64,000 nucleotides of DNA, taken from the NCBI GenBank assembly GCA_902594745.1, contig CACJNF010000004.1, positions 90,143-154,142 on the forward strand, read 5' to 3'. A program made the translations under genes and the position numbers. Shown here piece after piece: positions 56,717 through 64,000 of the stretch. This DNA comes from an uncultured Bacteroidota bacterium. Its GTDB lineage: Bacteria; Bacteroidota; Bacteroidia; Flavobacteriales; Flavobacteriaceae. The notes under the pieces were generated by a model. The model did not search any database, was not told where the DNA came from, and saw only the letters and a list, made by a program, of their open reading frames with translations. Position 1 is the first letter of the stretch. Each line of letters starts with the position of its first letter.

Positions 56717-57137
56717 CTATTTTTTTTATTCTCCTCTCGTGTCTTCCTCCCTCAAACTGCTCTTTAATAAAAACATCTACTATGTTTAATATTTTATCAC
56801 TACTTAAAAATCTTGATGGTATGCTTATTATGTTTGCGTTATTATGCTGTTTGGCTAAAGATGCTATTTCTTCACTCCAGCAAATTGCTGCTCTTATTCC
56901 TTTGTGTTTGTTTGCTGTCATTGCTGCTCCATTTCCGCTTCCGCAAACTATAACCCCTATGTCTGCTTTTCCTTCTTTTACTTCTTTTGATACTGGGTGA
57001 ATATAGTCTGGGTAGTCTACGCTCTCTTTTCCATCATACCCCTTGTTGATAACAGTGTGTCCTTTTTTTGTGAGATGTTCTTTTATTTTTTCTTTAATCT
57101 CTACTCCTGCGTGATCGTTCCCTATTGCAATTTTCAT
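56703..57137 (-). CDS. rpiB: Ribose-5-phosphate isomerase B
   Basis: RpiB interconverts ribulose-5-phosphate and ribose-5-phosphate. The 144-residue protein starts MKIAIGNDHAGVEIKEKIK, contains the phosphate-site DYPDYIHPV and the active-site VIVCGSGNGAAMTANK, and CWSEEIASLAKQHNNANI near the C-terminus. It lies at the left edge of a 414-base gene-free gap where strand composition flips. A TAATTTAA sequence five bases before its start resembles, with two mismatches, the box-plus-gap geometry seen at other starts. Confidence 0.96.
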   Translation of the reverse strand: MKIAIGNDHAGVEIKEKIKEHLTKKGHTVINKGYDGKESVDYPDYIHPVSKEVKEGKADIGVIVCGSGNGAAMTANKHKGIRAAICWSEEIASLAKQHNNANIISIPSRFLSSDKILNIVDVFIKEQFEGGRHERRIKKIDEND

Positions 57138-57551
57138 GTTTATTAAATTAATAATTCCTTTATTATTTTTTCATATGTTGTTAATAGTTGATTTCCTATT
57201 CTTGATAACTATTTTTCTTTTTTATTTATTTACTTTTTTCTTTACTTTTTAACTGGTCTTCATTTTTTCTTTTTAAATTTTTTTTCAACTTATTGTTTTT
57301 TGTTTAGGTTGTTAACACCTGTTTGTTTTTCACTTTAATTTTTGTTTATCAATAGTTTAGATTGTTAATTAATTGTTCACTTTGTTTTATTTGTGTTCAT
57401 TGCTTTTTTTCTTCAATCATTTATTAAGAAATTAACACACTATATATAACTAATTAAATTTTTAGATAAAACTATAATAATTATGTTTAAATGTTTATTG
57501 GTAATAAAAAGATAGAGGTTTTAATAAAACTATATTTGAATAAAATTTATA
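57138..57551. other. Gene-free gap with a switch in strand composition
   Basis: The 414-base gap between divergent rpiB and rnr has no open frame of note, no tRNA and no clear DnaA boxes. From 57160 to about 57415 the plus strand is extremely T-rich; after that A equals or exceeds T. The repeated sequence TTGTTAA occurs at about 57178, 57309 and 57363. A TTATGTTTAAAT at 57481-57492 loosely recalls a XerD half-site with one extra T, but a matching XerC half is not convincing. The right end holds the rnr promoter box. Confidence 0.7.
57531..57538 (+). promoter_or_regulatory. -7 box (TATATTTG) of rnr
   Basis: An exact TAnnTTTG match lies 13 bases before ATG 57552, giving a leader of about nine bases. 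Confidence 0.5.
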
Positions 57552-59702
57552 ATGAGTAAAAAGAAGAAAGAACTAAAAGGGTTAGAAAGGAAAATTACTA
57601 CACTTATTTCGTCCCCGACGTTAAAAGAATTCAATTATAAACAAATTGCTTTTGCTTTAGGTGTTAATGACACTAAAGGAAGAAATGACATTATAAAAAT
57701 TTTAAACATCCTGTTAAAAAAAGAAAAAATAATTAAAGTAGGAAGAGGGAAGTTTGTTGCTCCAGCAGTTCAAGGAGAAATTGCACAAGGAGTTTTGGAA
57801 ATAACAACAACAGGAAGAGGGTATGTTGTTTGTGAAGAACTAGATGAAGATGTAATGGTAGAAAACAAGCACCTGAACAAAGGGCTACACGGAGACACAG
57901 TAGAGGTTTTGGTAGGAGAAAAAAAGTATAAAAACAGATACGAAGGAAAGGTTATAAATGTTTTAAAAAGAAACAAAAAAGTGTTTGTGGGAGTGTTTGA
58001 AAAAAACAAGGACTATGGTTTTGTAAACACAAGGAATGCAAGAATGTACACAGACTTCTTTATTGAAAAAGAGGAAATGAAAGGATATAAAACAGGAGAA
58101 ACAGTTGCGGTAGAAATAAAAAAATGGGAAAAATCAAACAACTCACCAGAGGGAAGAATAGTAAAAACATTTGGGTTTGAAAGCGATTCTCTGGATGCGT
58201 ATTCTATTTTATATGAGTATGGTTTGTCGCCTGAGTTTGAAGAAGAAGTAGAAAAAGAGGCAAAAAGAATTGATAAAAAAATATCAAAAGAAGAGGAAAA
58301 GAAAAGAAGGGACATGAGAAAAGAGATGACTTTTACTATAGACCCTGTAGACGCAAAGGATTTTGATGATGCAATTTCTTTTAAAAAAATTGACAAGGAA
58401 AAGTTTGAAATAGGCGTTCATATAGCAGACGTTTCACACTACGTTACACCAGGCAGCGTAATAGATGAAGAAGCACAAAAAAGAGCGACCTCTGTTTATT
58501 TGGTTGATAGAGTTATACCTATGTTGCCAGAAACGCTTTCAAACAATCTGTGTTCGCTAAGACCTAATGAAGAAAAATTAACTTTCTCAGCAGTTTTTAT
58601 AATGAAAAAAAACGGACAAGTTTTGGAAGAGTGGTTTGGTAAAACAATAACAGAATCAAACCACAGGCTTTCCTATGAAGAAGCTCAACACATCATAGAA
58701 ACAGAAGAGAAAACAATACCTAAAGAAAAAACAATATTAAATAAAGAAAAAAAGGTAACAAACAACCTGGTTGAGGCGATTACAACCCTAAACCAGGTTG
58801 CCAAAACAATAAGAAAAAAAAGAATAAACAACGGAGCAATTATTTTTGATAAGTCTGAAATAAAATTTAAACTAGATGAAAAAAACAACCCTAAAGAAGT
58901 GGTTTTTAAAACAGCAAAAAGTGCAAACAAATTAATAGAAGAGTTTATGCTTCTTGCTAACAGGAAGGTGGCAGAAAAAATGAAAAAAGGAAAAGAAAGG
59001 TTTGTTTTTAGAGTACACGATCAACCAGACGAAGAAAAGCTTAAAAACCTGCAAACGGTTGTGAAAAGGCTGGGATATAATCTTGATCTAAAAAAGAACA
59101 ACCTAAATGGTTCCCTAAACACTCTCCTTGAAAACACATTTGGAAAAAACGAACAAAACCTAATAGACACACTAATGATAAGAAGCATGAGCAAGGCAGA
59201 GTACACAACAAAAAACATTGGTCATTATGGACTAGCGTTTGACAACTATACACACTTCACCTCACCAATTAGAAGATATCCAGATGTTTTGGTTCATAGG
59301 CTAATAGAGGCAGAATTGAAAAAAGAGAAAATAAAAACAGAGGAACTGGAAACCCTTTGTAGTCATTCAACCCACATGGAAATCCTTGCCACCAAAGCAG
59401 AGAGAGACTCTATAAAACTAATGCAGATTAAATATATGCTAGATAAAGAAGGAAAAATTTTTGAAGCAGTTATTTCTGGAGTAACAGCAAGAGGGGTATT
59501 CGTTGAGGTTGTAGAGAATAAATGTGAGGGGTTGGTTAAGGCAAAAGACCTACCAGGAGACTTTTATGTTCATGATGAAAAAAACCACCAGTTTGTAGGA
59601 GAAAAGACAGGAAAAAAATATCAGCTTGGTGACAAAACACGGGTAATGTTAATAAAAGCTGATCAAGTAAAAAGAAGACTAGACTTCCAAATACTAAGTT
59701 GA
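57552..59702 (+). CDS. rnr: Ribonuclease R
   Basis: RNase R is a 3'-5' exoribonuclease of the RNB family that degrades structured RNA. The 716-residue protein has an N-terminal HTH/OB region (FNYKQIAFALGVND), cold-shock-like domains, the RNB core with TIDPVDAKDFDDAISF (catalytic Asp residues) and HFTSPIRRYPDVLVHR, and a C-terminal S1 domain (EAVISGVTARGVFVEVVENK). It lacks the long basic tail of E. coli RNase R. Its TGA overlaps, in the last base, the discriminator position of the convergent tRNA-Cys gene. The plus strand here is strongly A- and C-rich. Confidence 0.97.
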   Translation: MSKKKKELKGLERKITTLISSPTLKEFNYKQIAFALGVNDTKGRNDIIKILNILLKKEKIIKVGRGKFVAPAVQGEIAQGVLEITTTGRGYVVCEELDEDVMVENKHLNKGLHGDTVEVLVGEKKYKNRYEGKVINVLKRNKKVFVGVFEKNKDYGFVNTRNARMYTDFFIEKEEMKGYKTGETVAVEIKKWEKSNNSPEGRIVKTFGFESDSLDAYSILYEYGLSPEFEEEVEKEAKRIDKKISKEEEKKRRDMRKEMTFTIDPVDAKDFDDAISFKKIDKEKFEIGVHIADVSHYVTPGSVIDEEAQKRATSVYLVDRVIPMLPETLSNNLCSLRPNEEKLTFSAVFIMKKNGQVLEEWFGKTITESNHRLSYEEAQHIIETEEKTIPKEKTILNKEKKVTNNLVEAITTLNQVAKTIRKKRINNGAIIFDKSEIKFKLDEKNNPKEVVFKTAKSANKLIEEFMLLANRKVAEKMKKGKERFVFRVHDQPDEEKLKNLQTVVKRLGYNLDLKKNNLNGSLNTLLENTFGKNEQNLIDTLMIRSMSKAEYTTKNIGHYGLAFDNYTHFTSPIRRYPDVLVHRLIEAELKKEKIKTEELETLCSHSTHMEILATKAERDSIKLMQIKYMLDKEGKIFEAVISGVTARGVFVEVVENKCEGLVKAKDLPGDFYVHDEKNHQFVGEKTGKKYQLGDKTRVMLIKADQVKRRLDFQILS

Positions 59703-59772
59703 GGCATCGAGCGGATTCGAACCGCTGTAAAAGCTTTTGCAGAGCTCCGCCTAGCCACTCGGCCACAATGCC
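59702..59772 (-). tRNA. tRNA-Cys (GCA anticodon)
   Basis: A 71-base cloverleaf is visible on the minus strand: acceptor GGCATTG/CGATGCC, D-arm GCC...GGC, anticodon loop CTGCAAA with anticodon GCA, T-arm GCGG/CCGC with TTCGAATC, and discriminator T, the U73 identity base of tRNA-Cys. CCA is not encoded. The 3' discriminator position is the same base as the last base of the rnr stop codon. Confidence 0.95.
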
Positions 59773-59798
59773 TTTAGGGTGCAAAAATAGAAAAAAGA

Positions 59799-60149
59799 TT
59801 AAACTTTTTTTCTTAATTCTACAGAATCTACACAGCCACCAATAGGAGGGTTGATTTTTTTAATACTCACATCAACAGAAACAATGTTTTTGTCAAGTTG
59901 ATTTATGGAAGAAATAATCTTTTCCATAACAACCTCTAATAATTTGGAAGGAGTGTCCATTTCTTTCTTTATAGCGTTGTAAACGTCAACATAGTCAACC
60001 GTGTTTTCAAGACTATCATTTGTTTCTGCCACCGAGGTGTCAAACTCTACAGACGCATTAACTAAATATTCCCCACCAATAATCGATTCTTCACTAAGAC
60101 ACCCGTGGAAGGAATAAAACCAAGCGTTATTTACAGATATTTTTGACAA
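59799..60149 (-). CDS. folB: Dihydroneopterin aldolase
   Basis: FolB cleaves dihydroneopterin in folate synthesis. The protein has the expected SVNNAWFYSFHGCLSEESIIGG start divided across a short strand, VDYVDVYNAIKKEM and KKINPPIGGCVDSV, matching the family pattern and active-site Lys. I start at TTG 60149 (116 residues), the normal family length; an ATT at 60152 is also possible. The open frame upstream to 60245 runs into glnS and is not conserved. A promoter box ends eight bases before the TTG. Confidence 0.88.
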   Translation of the reverse strand: MSKISVNNAWFYSFHGCLSEESIIGGEYLVNASVEFDTSVAETNDSLENTVDYVDVYNAIKKEMDTPSKLLEVVMEKIISSINQLDKNIVSVDVSIKKINPPIGGCVDSVELRKKV

Positions 60150-60157
60150 AATATTTC

Positions 60158-60165
60158 CAAAGATA
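60158..60165 (-). promoter_or_regulatory. -7 box (TATCTTTG) of folB
   Basis: Minus-strand exact TAnnTTTG match, eight bases before TTG 60149 and five before the ATT at 60152. It lies in the 63-base region shared with the divergent glnS promoter. Confidence 0.5.
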
Positions 60166-60199
60166 TAAAACCAAGCAAACAATCTATCAACCTTTTCAA

Positions 60200-60207
60200 T
60201 ATCTTTG
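60200..60207 (+). promoter_or_regulatory. -7 box (TATCTTTG) of glnS, leaderless geometry
   Basis: An exact TAnnTTTG match lies five bases before GTG 60213, the same spacing as for uvrC. Confidence 0.6.
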
Positions 60208-60212
60208 ACAAA

Positions 60213-61865
60213 GTGAAGAAAAAAGGCCCAAACTTTATAGAGCAAATTATAGACGGAGATATATCTAGGGGGTTTAAAAAAGACAACCTAAGGTTTAGGT
60301 TCCCTCCAGAGCCAAACGGCTATTTGCACATCGGCCACCTTAAAGCAATCTGTTTAAATTTTAATCTTGGAGAAAAATATGGAGCCCCAGTAAACCTCAG
60401 GTTTGATGACACAAACCCAGAAAAAGAAGCGAAAGAGTATGTTGATGCTATCAAAAACGATATTCTTTGGCTAGGATATAAGTGGAATAAAGAGTGCTAT
60501 GCTTCTGATTATTTTGATCAGCTTTATAATTGGGCGATTGTGCTTATAGAAAAAGATCTTGCCTACATTGACTCGCAGTCATCAGAGGACATAGCAAACC
60601 AAAAAGGGACCCCCACAAAAGATGGTAAAGCAAGCCCCTATAGAGACAGGGAAAAAGAAGAAAGCCTTAAGATCTTTAAAGAAATGCACAACGGAGACCA
60701 CAAACAAGGAGAGCACGTATTAAGAGCAAAAATTAATATGTCTTCACCAAACATGTTAATGAGAGACCCGGTTATTTACAGAGCAATGGAGGTAAAACAC
60801 CACAGAACAGGAGACTCCTGGAAGATATACCCTATGTATGATTGGACACATGGAGAGTCTGACTACATAGAACAAGTATCACATTCACTGTGTACTCTTG
60901 AGTTTGAGCCTCACCGCGAGCTCTACGATTGGTTTCTAGACTCTATTAGTCCTTTAAAAGGAATTAGGCCAAAGCAAAGAGAATTCTCAAGGCTTAACCT
61001 TTCTTATACCATAACAAGCAAACGGAACCTTGCAAAACTTGTAGAAGAGGGGGTTGTTGATGGTTGGGACGACCCAAGAATGCCAACAATCTCTGGTTTA
61101 AGAAACAGGGGCTATACCCCAGAATCTTTAAAATCATTTGCTTTAACAGTTGGAATTTCAAAAAGAGAAAACGTAATTGATGTTTCTTTATTAGAGTTTT
61201 GTGTAAGGACACACCTGAATGAAGAGGCTCCAAGAGCTATGGCTGTTTTAGACCCTTTAAAAATCTCAATTATAAACTACAACGAAAATAACGAGGAGAG
61301 TGTAAACTTCGATATAAACCCCCAAAAGCCCGGTCAAGGAAAAAGAGAGATTTTGTTTTCAAAGAACATTTATATCGAAAGAGAAGATTTTCAAGAAAAC
61401 CCAGAAGAAGGGTTTTTTAGGCTCTCACCAGGAGAGGAAGTAAGGCTTAAAAATGCATATATAATTAAAGCAAAAAACATCATTAAAAACGAAGAAGGTA
61501 AAATTATAGAAGTCGAGTGTGAGTATGATGAAAAAAGTAAAAGCGGATCAAACACAGAAGAGAGCAATAGAAAGGTAAAGGCTACAATTCATTGGGTTTC
61601 GGCAGAAACAGCAGTAGAAGCAACTATAAACATTTACGATAGACTTTTTAAAGTTCCGGAGCCAGGAAAATCTCAAGATCTTTTAAGCGAGGTTAACGAA
61701 AACTCCTTAGAAATAAAAAGCGCAAAAGTAGAGCCTTATCTTGCTAGCGCAGAAGACGGAGACCACTTCCAGTTTCAAAGATCAGGATATTTCGTTAGAA
61801 CTAACAATAAAAAAACCCTAGAGTTTAACAAAACAGTAGGGTTAAGAGATGGTTGGAAGAAGTAG
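60213..61865 (+). CDS. glnS: Glutaminyl-tRNA synthetase
   Basis: GlnRS charges tRNA-Gln directly. The 550-residue class I enzyme shows the HIGH motif in GYLHIGHLKAICLNF (near residue 38), NLRFDDTNPEKE for glutamine/ATP binding, TITSKRNLAKLV as the KMSKS equivalent, and DDPRMPTISGLRNRGY, then the anticodon-binding beta barrels with HWVSAETAVEA. The start is GTG at 60213, supported by the promoter box five bases earlier. It ends right against the convergent SPFH gene (adjacent bases). Confidence 0.97.
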   Translation: MKKKGPNFIEQIIDGDISRGFKKDNLRFRFPPEPNGYLHIGHLKAICLNFNLGEKYGAPVNLRFDDTNPEKEAKEYVDAIKNDILWLGYKWNKECYASDYFDQLYNWAIVLIEKDLAYIDSQSSEDIANQKGTPTKDGKASPYRDREKEESLKIFKEMHNGDHKQGEHVLRAKINMSSPNMLMRDPVIYRAMEVKHHRTGDSWKIYPMYDWTHGESDYIEQVSHSLCTLEFEPHRELYDWFLDSISPLKGIRPKQREFSRLNLSYTITSKRNLAKLVEEGVVDGWDDPRMPTISGLRNRGYTPESLKSFALTVGISKRENVIDVSLLEFCVRTHLNEEAPRAMAVLDPLKISIINYNENNEESVNFDINPQKPGQGKREILFSKNIYIEREDFQENPEEGFFRLSPGEEVRLKNAYIIKAKNIIKNEEGKIIEVECEYDEKSKSGSNTEESNRKVKATIHWVSAETAVEATINIYDRLFKVPEPGKSQDLLSEVNENSLEIKSAKVEPYLASAEDGDHFQFQRSGYFVRTNNKKTLEFNKTVGLRDGWKK

Positions 61866-62876
61866 TTAAACTACCTCATCCTCACCTTCAAAATTGTCTA
61901 CAGGAGGATCATCAAACTGAGGAGGTTCTTGCTTAGCTTCCTCCGCATCATTCTTAGCAGACTTTATGTTTTCTTTTTGCATAGCCTCCCCTATTTTGCT
62001 ACTAGCTGTAAAAGCAGCAACCATATCATTTAGCATTGTGCTTCCAGCTTGTGGTGAATTAGGAAGAAGGATTAAATTAGAGTTAGTTTCCCCACCAATT
62101 GACTGAAGTGTGTCATAGTGTTGTGTAACAACTATTAATGCTGAAGCTTCTTGCGAGTTTATCCCAACCGATCCTAAAGTTCCAACTGAGTCCTCAATAC
62201 CTTTAGCTATTTCCCTTCTCTGGTCTGCAATACCCTGTCCCTGAAGTCTTTTGCTTTCAGCTTCAGCTTTTGCTTTTTCTACAATTAAAATTCTTGCAGC
62301 ATCTCCTTCATATTGAGCAGCTGTTTTTTCTCTATCAGCTGCATTAATTCTGTTCATTGCTCTTTTAACCTCAGCGTCCGGCTCAATATCTGTAACAAGT
62401 GCTTTAACAATAAAGTATCCATATTCTTCCATAGCATCCCCTAATGATTGTTTCACAGCAACAGCTATGTCATCTTGTTTAGAAAAAACATCATCAAGCT
62501 TCATTTTTGGAACCTGTGAACGAATTAAATCAAATACATATGATGTAATTTGATCTTGAGGAAAGTCTAGTTTATAAAAGGCATCAAAAACTTTTGATTC
62601 TACCACCCTATATTGAACAGAAACTTTAAGCTTAACAAACACGTCATCACTAGTTTTTGTTTCTACCACCACGTCAAGTTGTAAAACCTTCAAACTTAGT
62701 CTTCCAGCGATTCTATCAACCAAAGGGATCTTAACCTGAATTCCAGGTTTTCTAACAGATTGAAATTTACCAAATCTCTCAACGATTGCCGCTGATTGTT
62801 GTCTTACAATAAAGATGGTTGAGATAAGGACGAAAAAAAGAAATAATATTATTAAGGGTGTTGTAAATATGCTCAT
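61866..62876 (-). CDS. SPFH/Band-7 domain membrane protein
   Basis: The 336-residue protein has an N-terminal membrane helix (IILFLFFVLISTIFIV) and a stomatin/prohibitin domain (VERFGKFQSVRKPGIQVKIP, LDVVVETKTSDDVFVKLKVS, VFSKQDDIAVAVKQSLGDAM), followed by a coiled helical part (EKAKAEAESKRLQGQGIADQ) and an acidic Pro/Glu tail. Such proteins form oligomeric scaffolds in membranes and may control proteases or membrane order. It starts two bases after gltX, so the two are co-transcribed. No NfeD partner is adjacent. Confidence 0.93.
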   Translation of the reverse strand: MSIFTTPLIILFLFFVLISTIFIVRQQSAAIVERFGKFQSVRKPGIQVKIPLVDRIAGRLSLKVLQLDVVVETKTSDDVFVKLKVSVQYRVVESKVFDAFYKLDFPQDQITSYVFDLIRSQVPKMKLDDVFSKQDDIAVAVKQSLGDAMEEYGYFIVKALVTDIEPDAEVKRAMNRINAADREKTAAQYEGDAARILIVEKAKAEAESKRLQGQGIADQRREIAKGIEDSVGTLGSVGINSQEASALIVVTQHYDTLQSIGGETNSNLILLPNSPQAGSTMLNDMVAAFTASSKIGEAMQKENIKSAKNDAEEAKQEPPQFDDPPVDNFEGEDEVV

Positions 62877-62878
62877 AG

Positions 62879-64000
62879 TTAAATTTTATTAATTAAGTTT
62901 TCAATTCTTTGAAGTGTTTCCTCTGGTCCAATAAAATCTATAATCTTAAATAAATCAGGCCCAGAAAGACTTCCAACCAACGAAAGTCTTAGCGTTTTCA
63001 TAATATTTCCAAAAGAAATATCGTTTTCTGCTCCAAACTTCATAAGCTCATTTTTAAGTTCAAAAGGACTGTTAACAAGCTCACTATTGAATTTACAAAA
63101 ATTTAAAACACTAAATATTACCTCTCTGTTAATTTTTTCAATTGCCGACACATCAATCTCCTTTGGCTGCTTAATAAAAACTGAAAGCTCTTTATCAATG
63201 TCTTTGGTGGTGTTTAATCTCTCTTTAACTAACTCAATAATCTCTATAGCTTCCGTCTCGCTATATTTTTCAACCAGCAATTTTTTTGTTTGCTCAGAGA
63301 GGTCTAATATTCTTTTAGATTCAAGATCTTTTAAGTGCAGGTGATTAATCCATAGCGCTTTTTTAAAATCAAAACGAGCTCCTGATTTGTTTATTTCCTC
63401 ATAATTAAAAGACTCAACCAGCTCTTCCATTGTATACCTCTCCTTATCTTCTTTGTTGCTCCAACCCAATAGTGCCAGGTAATTATTAAGCCCTTCTGGA
63501 ATGAAGCCGTGTTCTTTAAATCCATTAGAGTCTTCCCATTTAACAGCAAAAATAGGGTGTCCCTGTTCGTCTGCATCTCTTTTTGAAAGCTTCCCCGCTC
63601 CACTAGTTTTTAAAATTAAAGGGAGGTGATAAAATTTAGGAGGCTTCCATCCAAAAAACTCATAAAGTAGATAATGAACAGGAAGCGAAGAAAGCCATTC
63701 TTCACCTCTAACCACTGATGTTATTTTCATATCATTGTCGTCAACAACATTTGCTAAATGATAGGTTGGCATTCCATCAGACTTAAGAATAACTTTGTCT
63801 TCTAGTTCATTGGAATCAAATGTTAACTCTCCGCGAATCTCATCGTAAGCAGATATTTTTTTATTTTCTGGAATAGCTAGCCTTACCACATACCTACCCT
63901 CTTCTACTCTTTTTTTTCTTTCTTCTTCAGACACTGTAAAAGAGTTGTTAAGCGTCATTCTTGTTTTCACATTGTATTTAAAATCTATTCCCCCAGCTTC
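62879..64000 (-). CDS. gltX: Glutamyl-tRNA synthetase, C-terminal part (5' end outside window)
   Basis: The minus-strand frame stays open to the window edge, giving at least 373 residues of GluRS. Visible are DEIRGELTFDSN, the VVDDNDMKITSVVRGEEWL segment, LPLILKTSGAGKLSKRDAD with the KLSKR signature, FIPEGLNNYLALLGW and the anticodon-binding C-terminal domain. The HIGH motif lies beyond the edge. GTG and ATG codons near 63970 are internal and not the true start. Bacteroidota use both GlnRS and GluRS, consistent with glnS nearby. The SPFH gene follows two bases downstream. Confidence 0.96.
   Translation of the reverse strand, partial: EAGGIDFKYNVKTRMTLNNSFTVSEEERKKRVEEGRYVVRLAIPENKKISAYDEIRGELTFDSNELEDKVILKSDGMPTYHLANVVDDNDMKITSVVRGEEWLSSLPVHYLLYEFFGWKPPKFYHLPLILKTSGAGKLSKRDADEQGHPIFAVKWEDSNGFKEHGFIPEGLNNYLALLGWSNKEDKERYTMEELVESFNYEEINKSGARFDFKKALWINHLHLKDLESKRILDLSEQTKKLLVEKYSETEAIEIIELVKERLNTTKDIDKELSVFIKQPKEIDVSAIEKINREVIFSVLNFCKFNSELVNSPFELKNELMKFGAENDISFGNIMKTLRLSLVGSLSGPDLFKIIDFIGPEETLQRIENLINKI

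Noticed and set aside
57138..57551. Chromosomal origin next to rnpA/rpiB
   Set aside because: No cluster of TTATCCACA-like DnaA boxes, no dnaA, dnaN or rpmH nearby, and the direction of the composition switch and gene orientation fits a terminus.
60150..60245. N-terminal extension of folB
   Set aside because: The additional 32 residues overlap glnS and are unlike any FolB start; the promoter box also falls within it.

Overview
The window looks like a stretch of chromosome from a marine member of the Flavobacteriia (Bacteroidota). The evidence is low-GC sequence, two TonB-dependent outer-membrane receptors, many short lipoproteins with a Bacteroidota-type lipobox, a roughly 1130-residue IleRS, a Cys-poor TraR/DksA-like protein next to lspA, the pdxA-DUF177-rpmF-fabH-accB-accC order, and many TAnnTTTG promoter boxes of the Bacteroidota sigma factor. 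The genome is tightly packed: only one gene-free gap exceeds 300 bases (57138-57551), and several convergent pairs share stop-codon bases.

Layout. 1-16.2 kb: end of recO, a TonB receptor, ileS, a TraR/DksA-like gene, lspA, a folate-cycle ligase, uvrC, an envelope/peptidoglycan pair (DUF3108 and M23 peptidase), pgi and a second TonB receptor closed by a bidirectional terminator. 16.2-25.8 kb: recJ-rsmI, tdk-asd, the fatty-acid and ribosomal operon accC/accB/fabH/rpmF/DUF177, pdxA and ribE. 25.8-34.1 kb: accessory enzymes, a redox operon (YceI, a 27-residue CDGSH-like peptide not found by normal gene calling, and an FMN reductase), then a small XRE regulator with three copies of a palindromic operator, joined to a Stealth-type sugar-phosphate transferase. 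34.1-47 kb: a three-gene operon (Ig/LVIVD surface protein, a beta-propeller carrying a His/Met-rich repeat, a class V aminotransferase), katG, a DUF975-like membrane protein, a large acyl-CoA dehydrogenase, and an SsuD-like monooxygenase paired with a sodium/solute symporter. 47.1-49.7 kb: a DpnII-type restriction-modification system with two methyltransferases and the nuclease, next to a CAU-anticodon tRNA. 49.9-64 kb: mostly housekeeping (rbfA, FtsX-like permease, dusB, lepA, rnpA, rpiB, rnr, tRNA-Cys, folB, glnS, SPFH protein, gltX partial).

Three signals stand out. First, exact TAnnTTTG boxes lie only 4-5 bases before the start codons of uvrC, rbfA, dusB, glnS and a serine hydrolase, implying leaderless mRNAs; others lie 13-18 bases before the start. 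Second, the strand composition flips sharply in the 57.1-57.55 kb gap (T-rich plus strand to the left, A/C-rich to the right), with gene orientations fitting a replication terminus better than an origin. Third, the XRE/operator/Stealth unit and the His/Met-repeat propeller operon are compact accessory modules without an obvious described counterpart.
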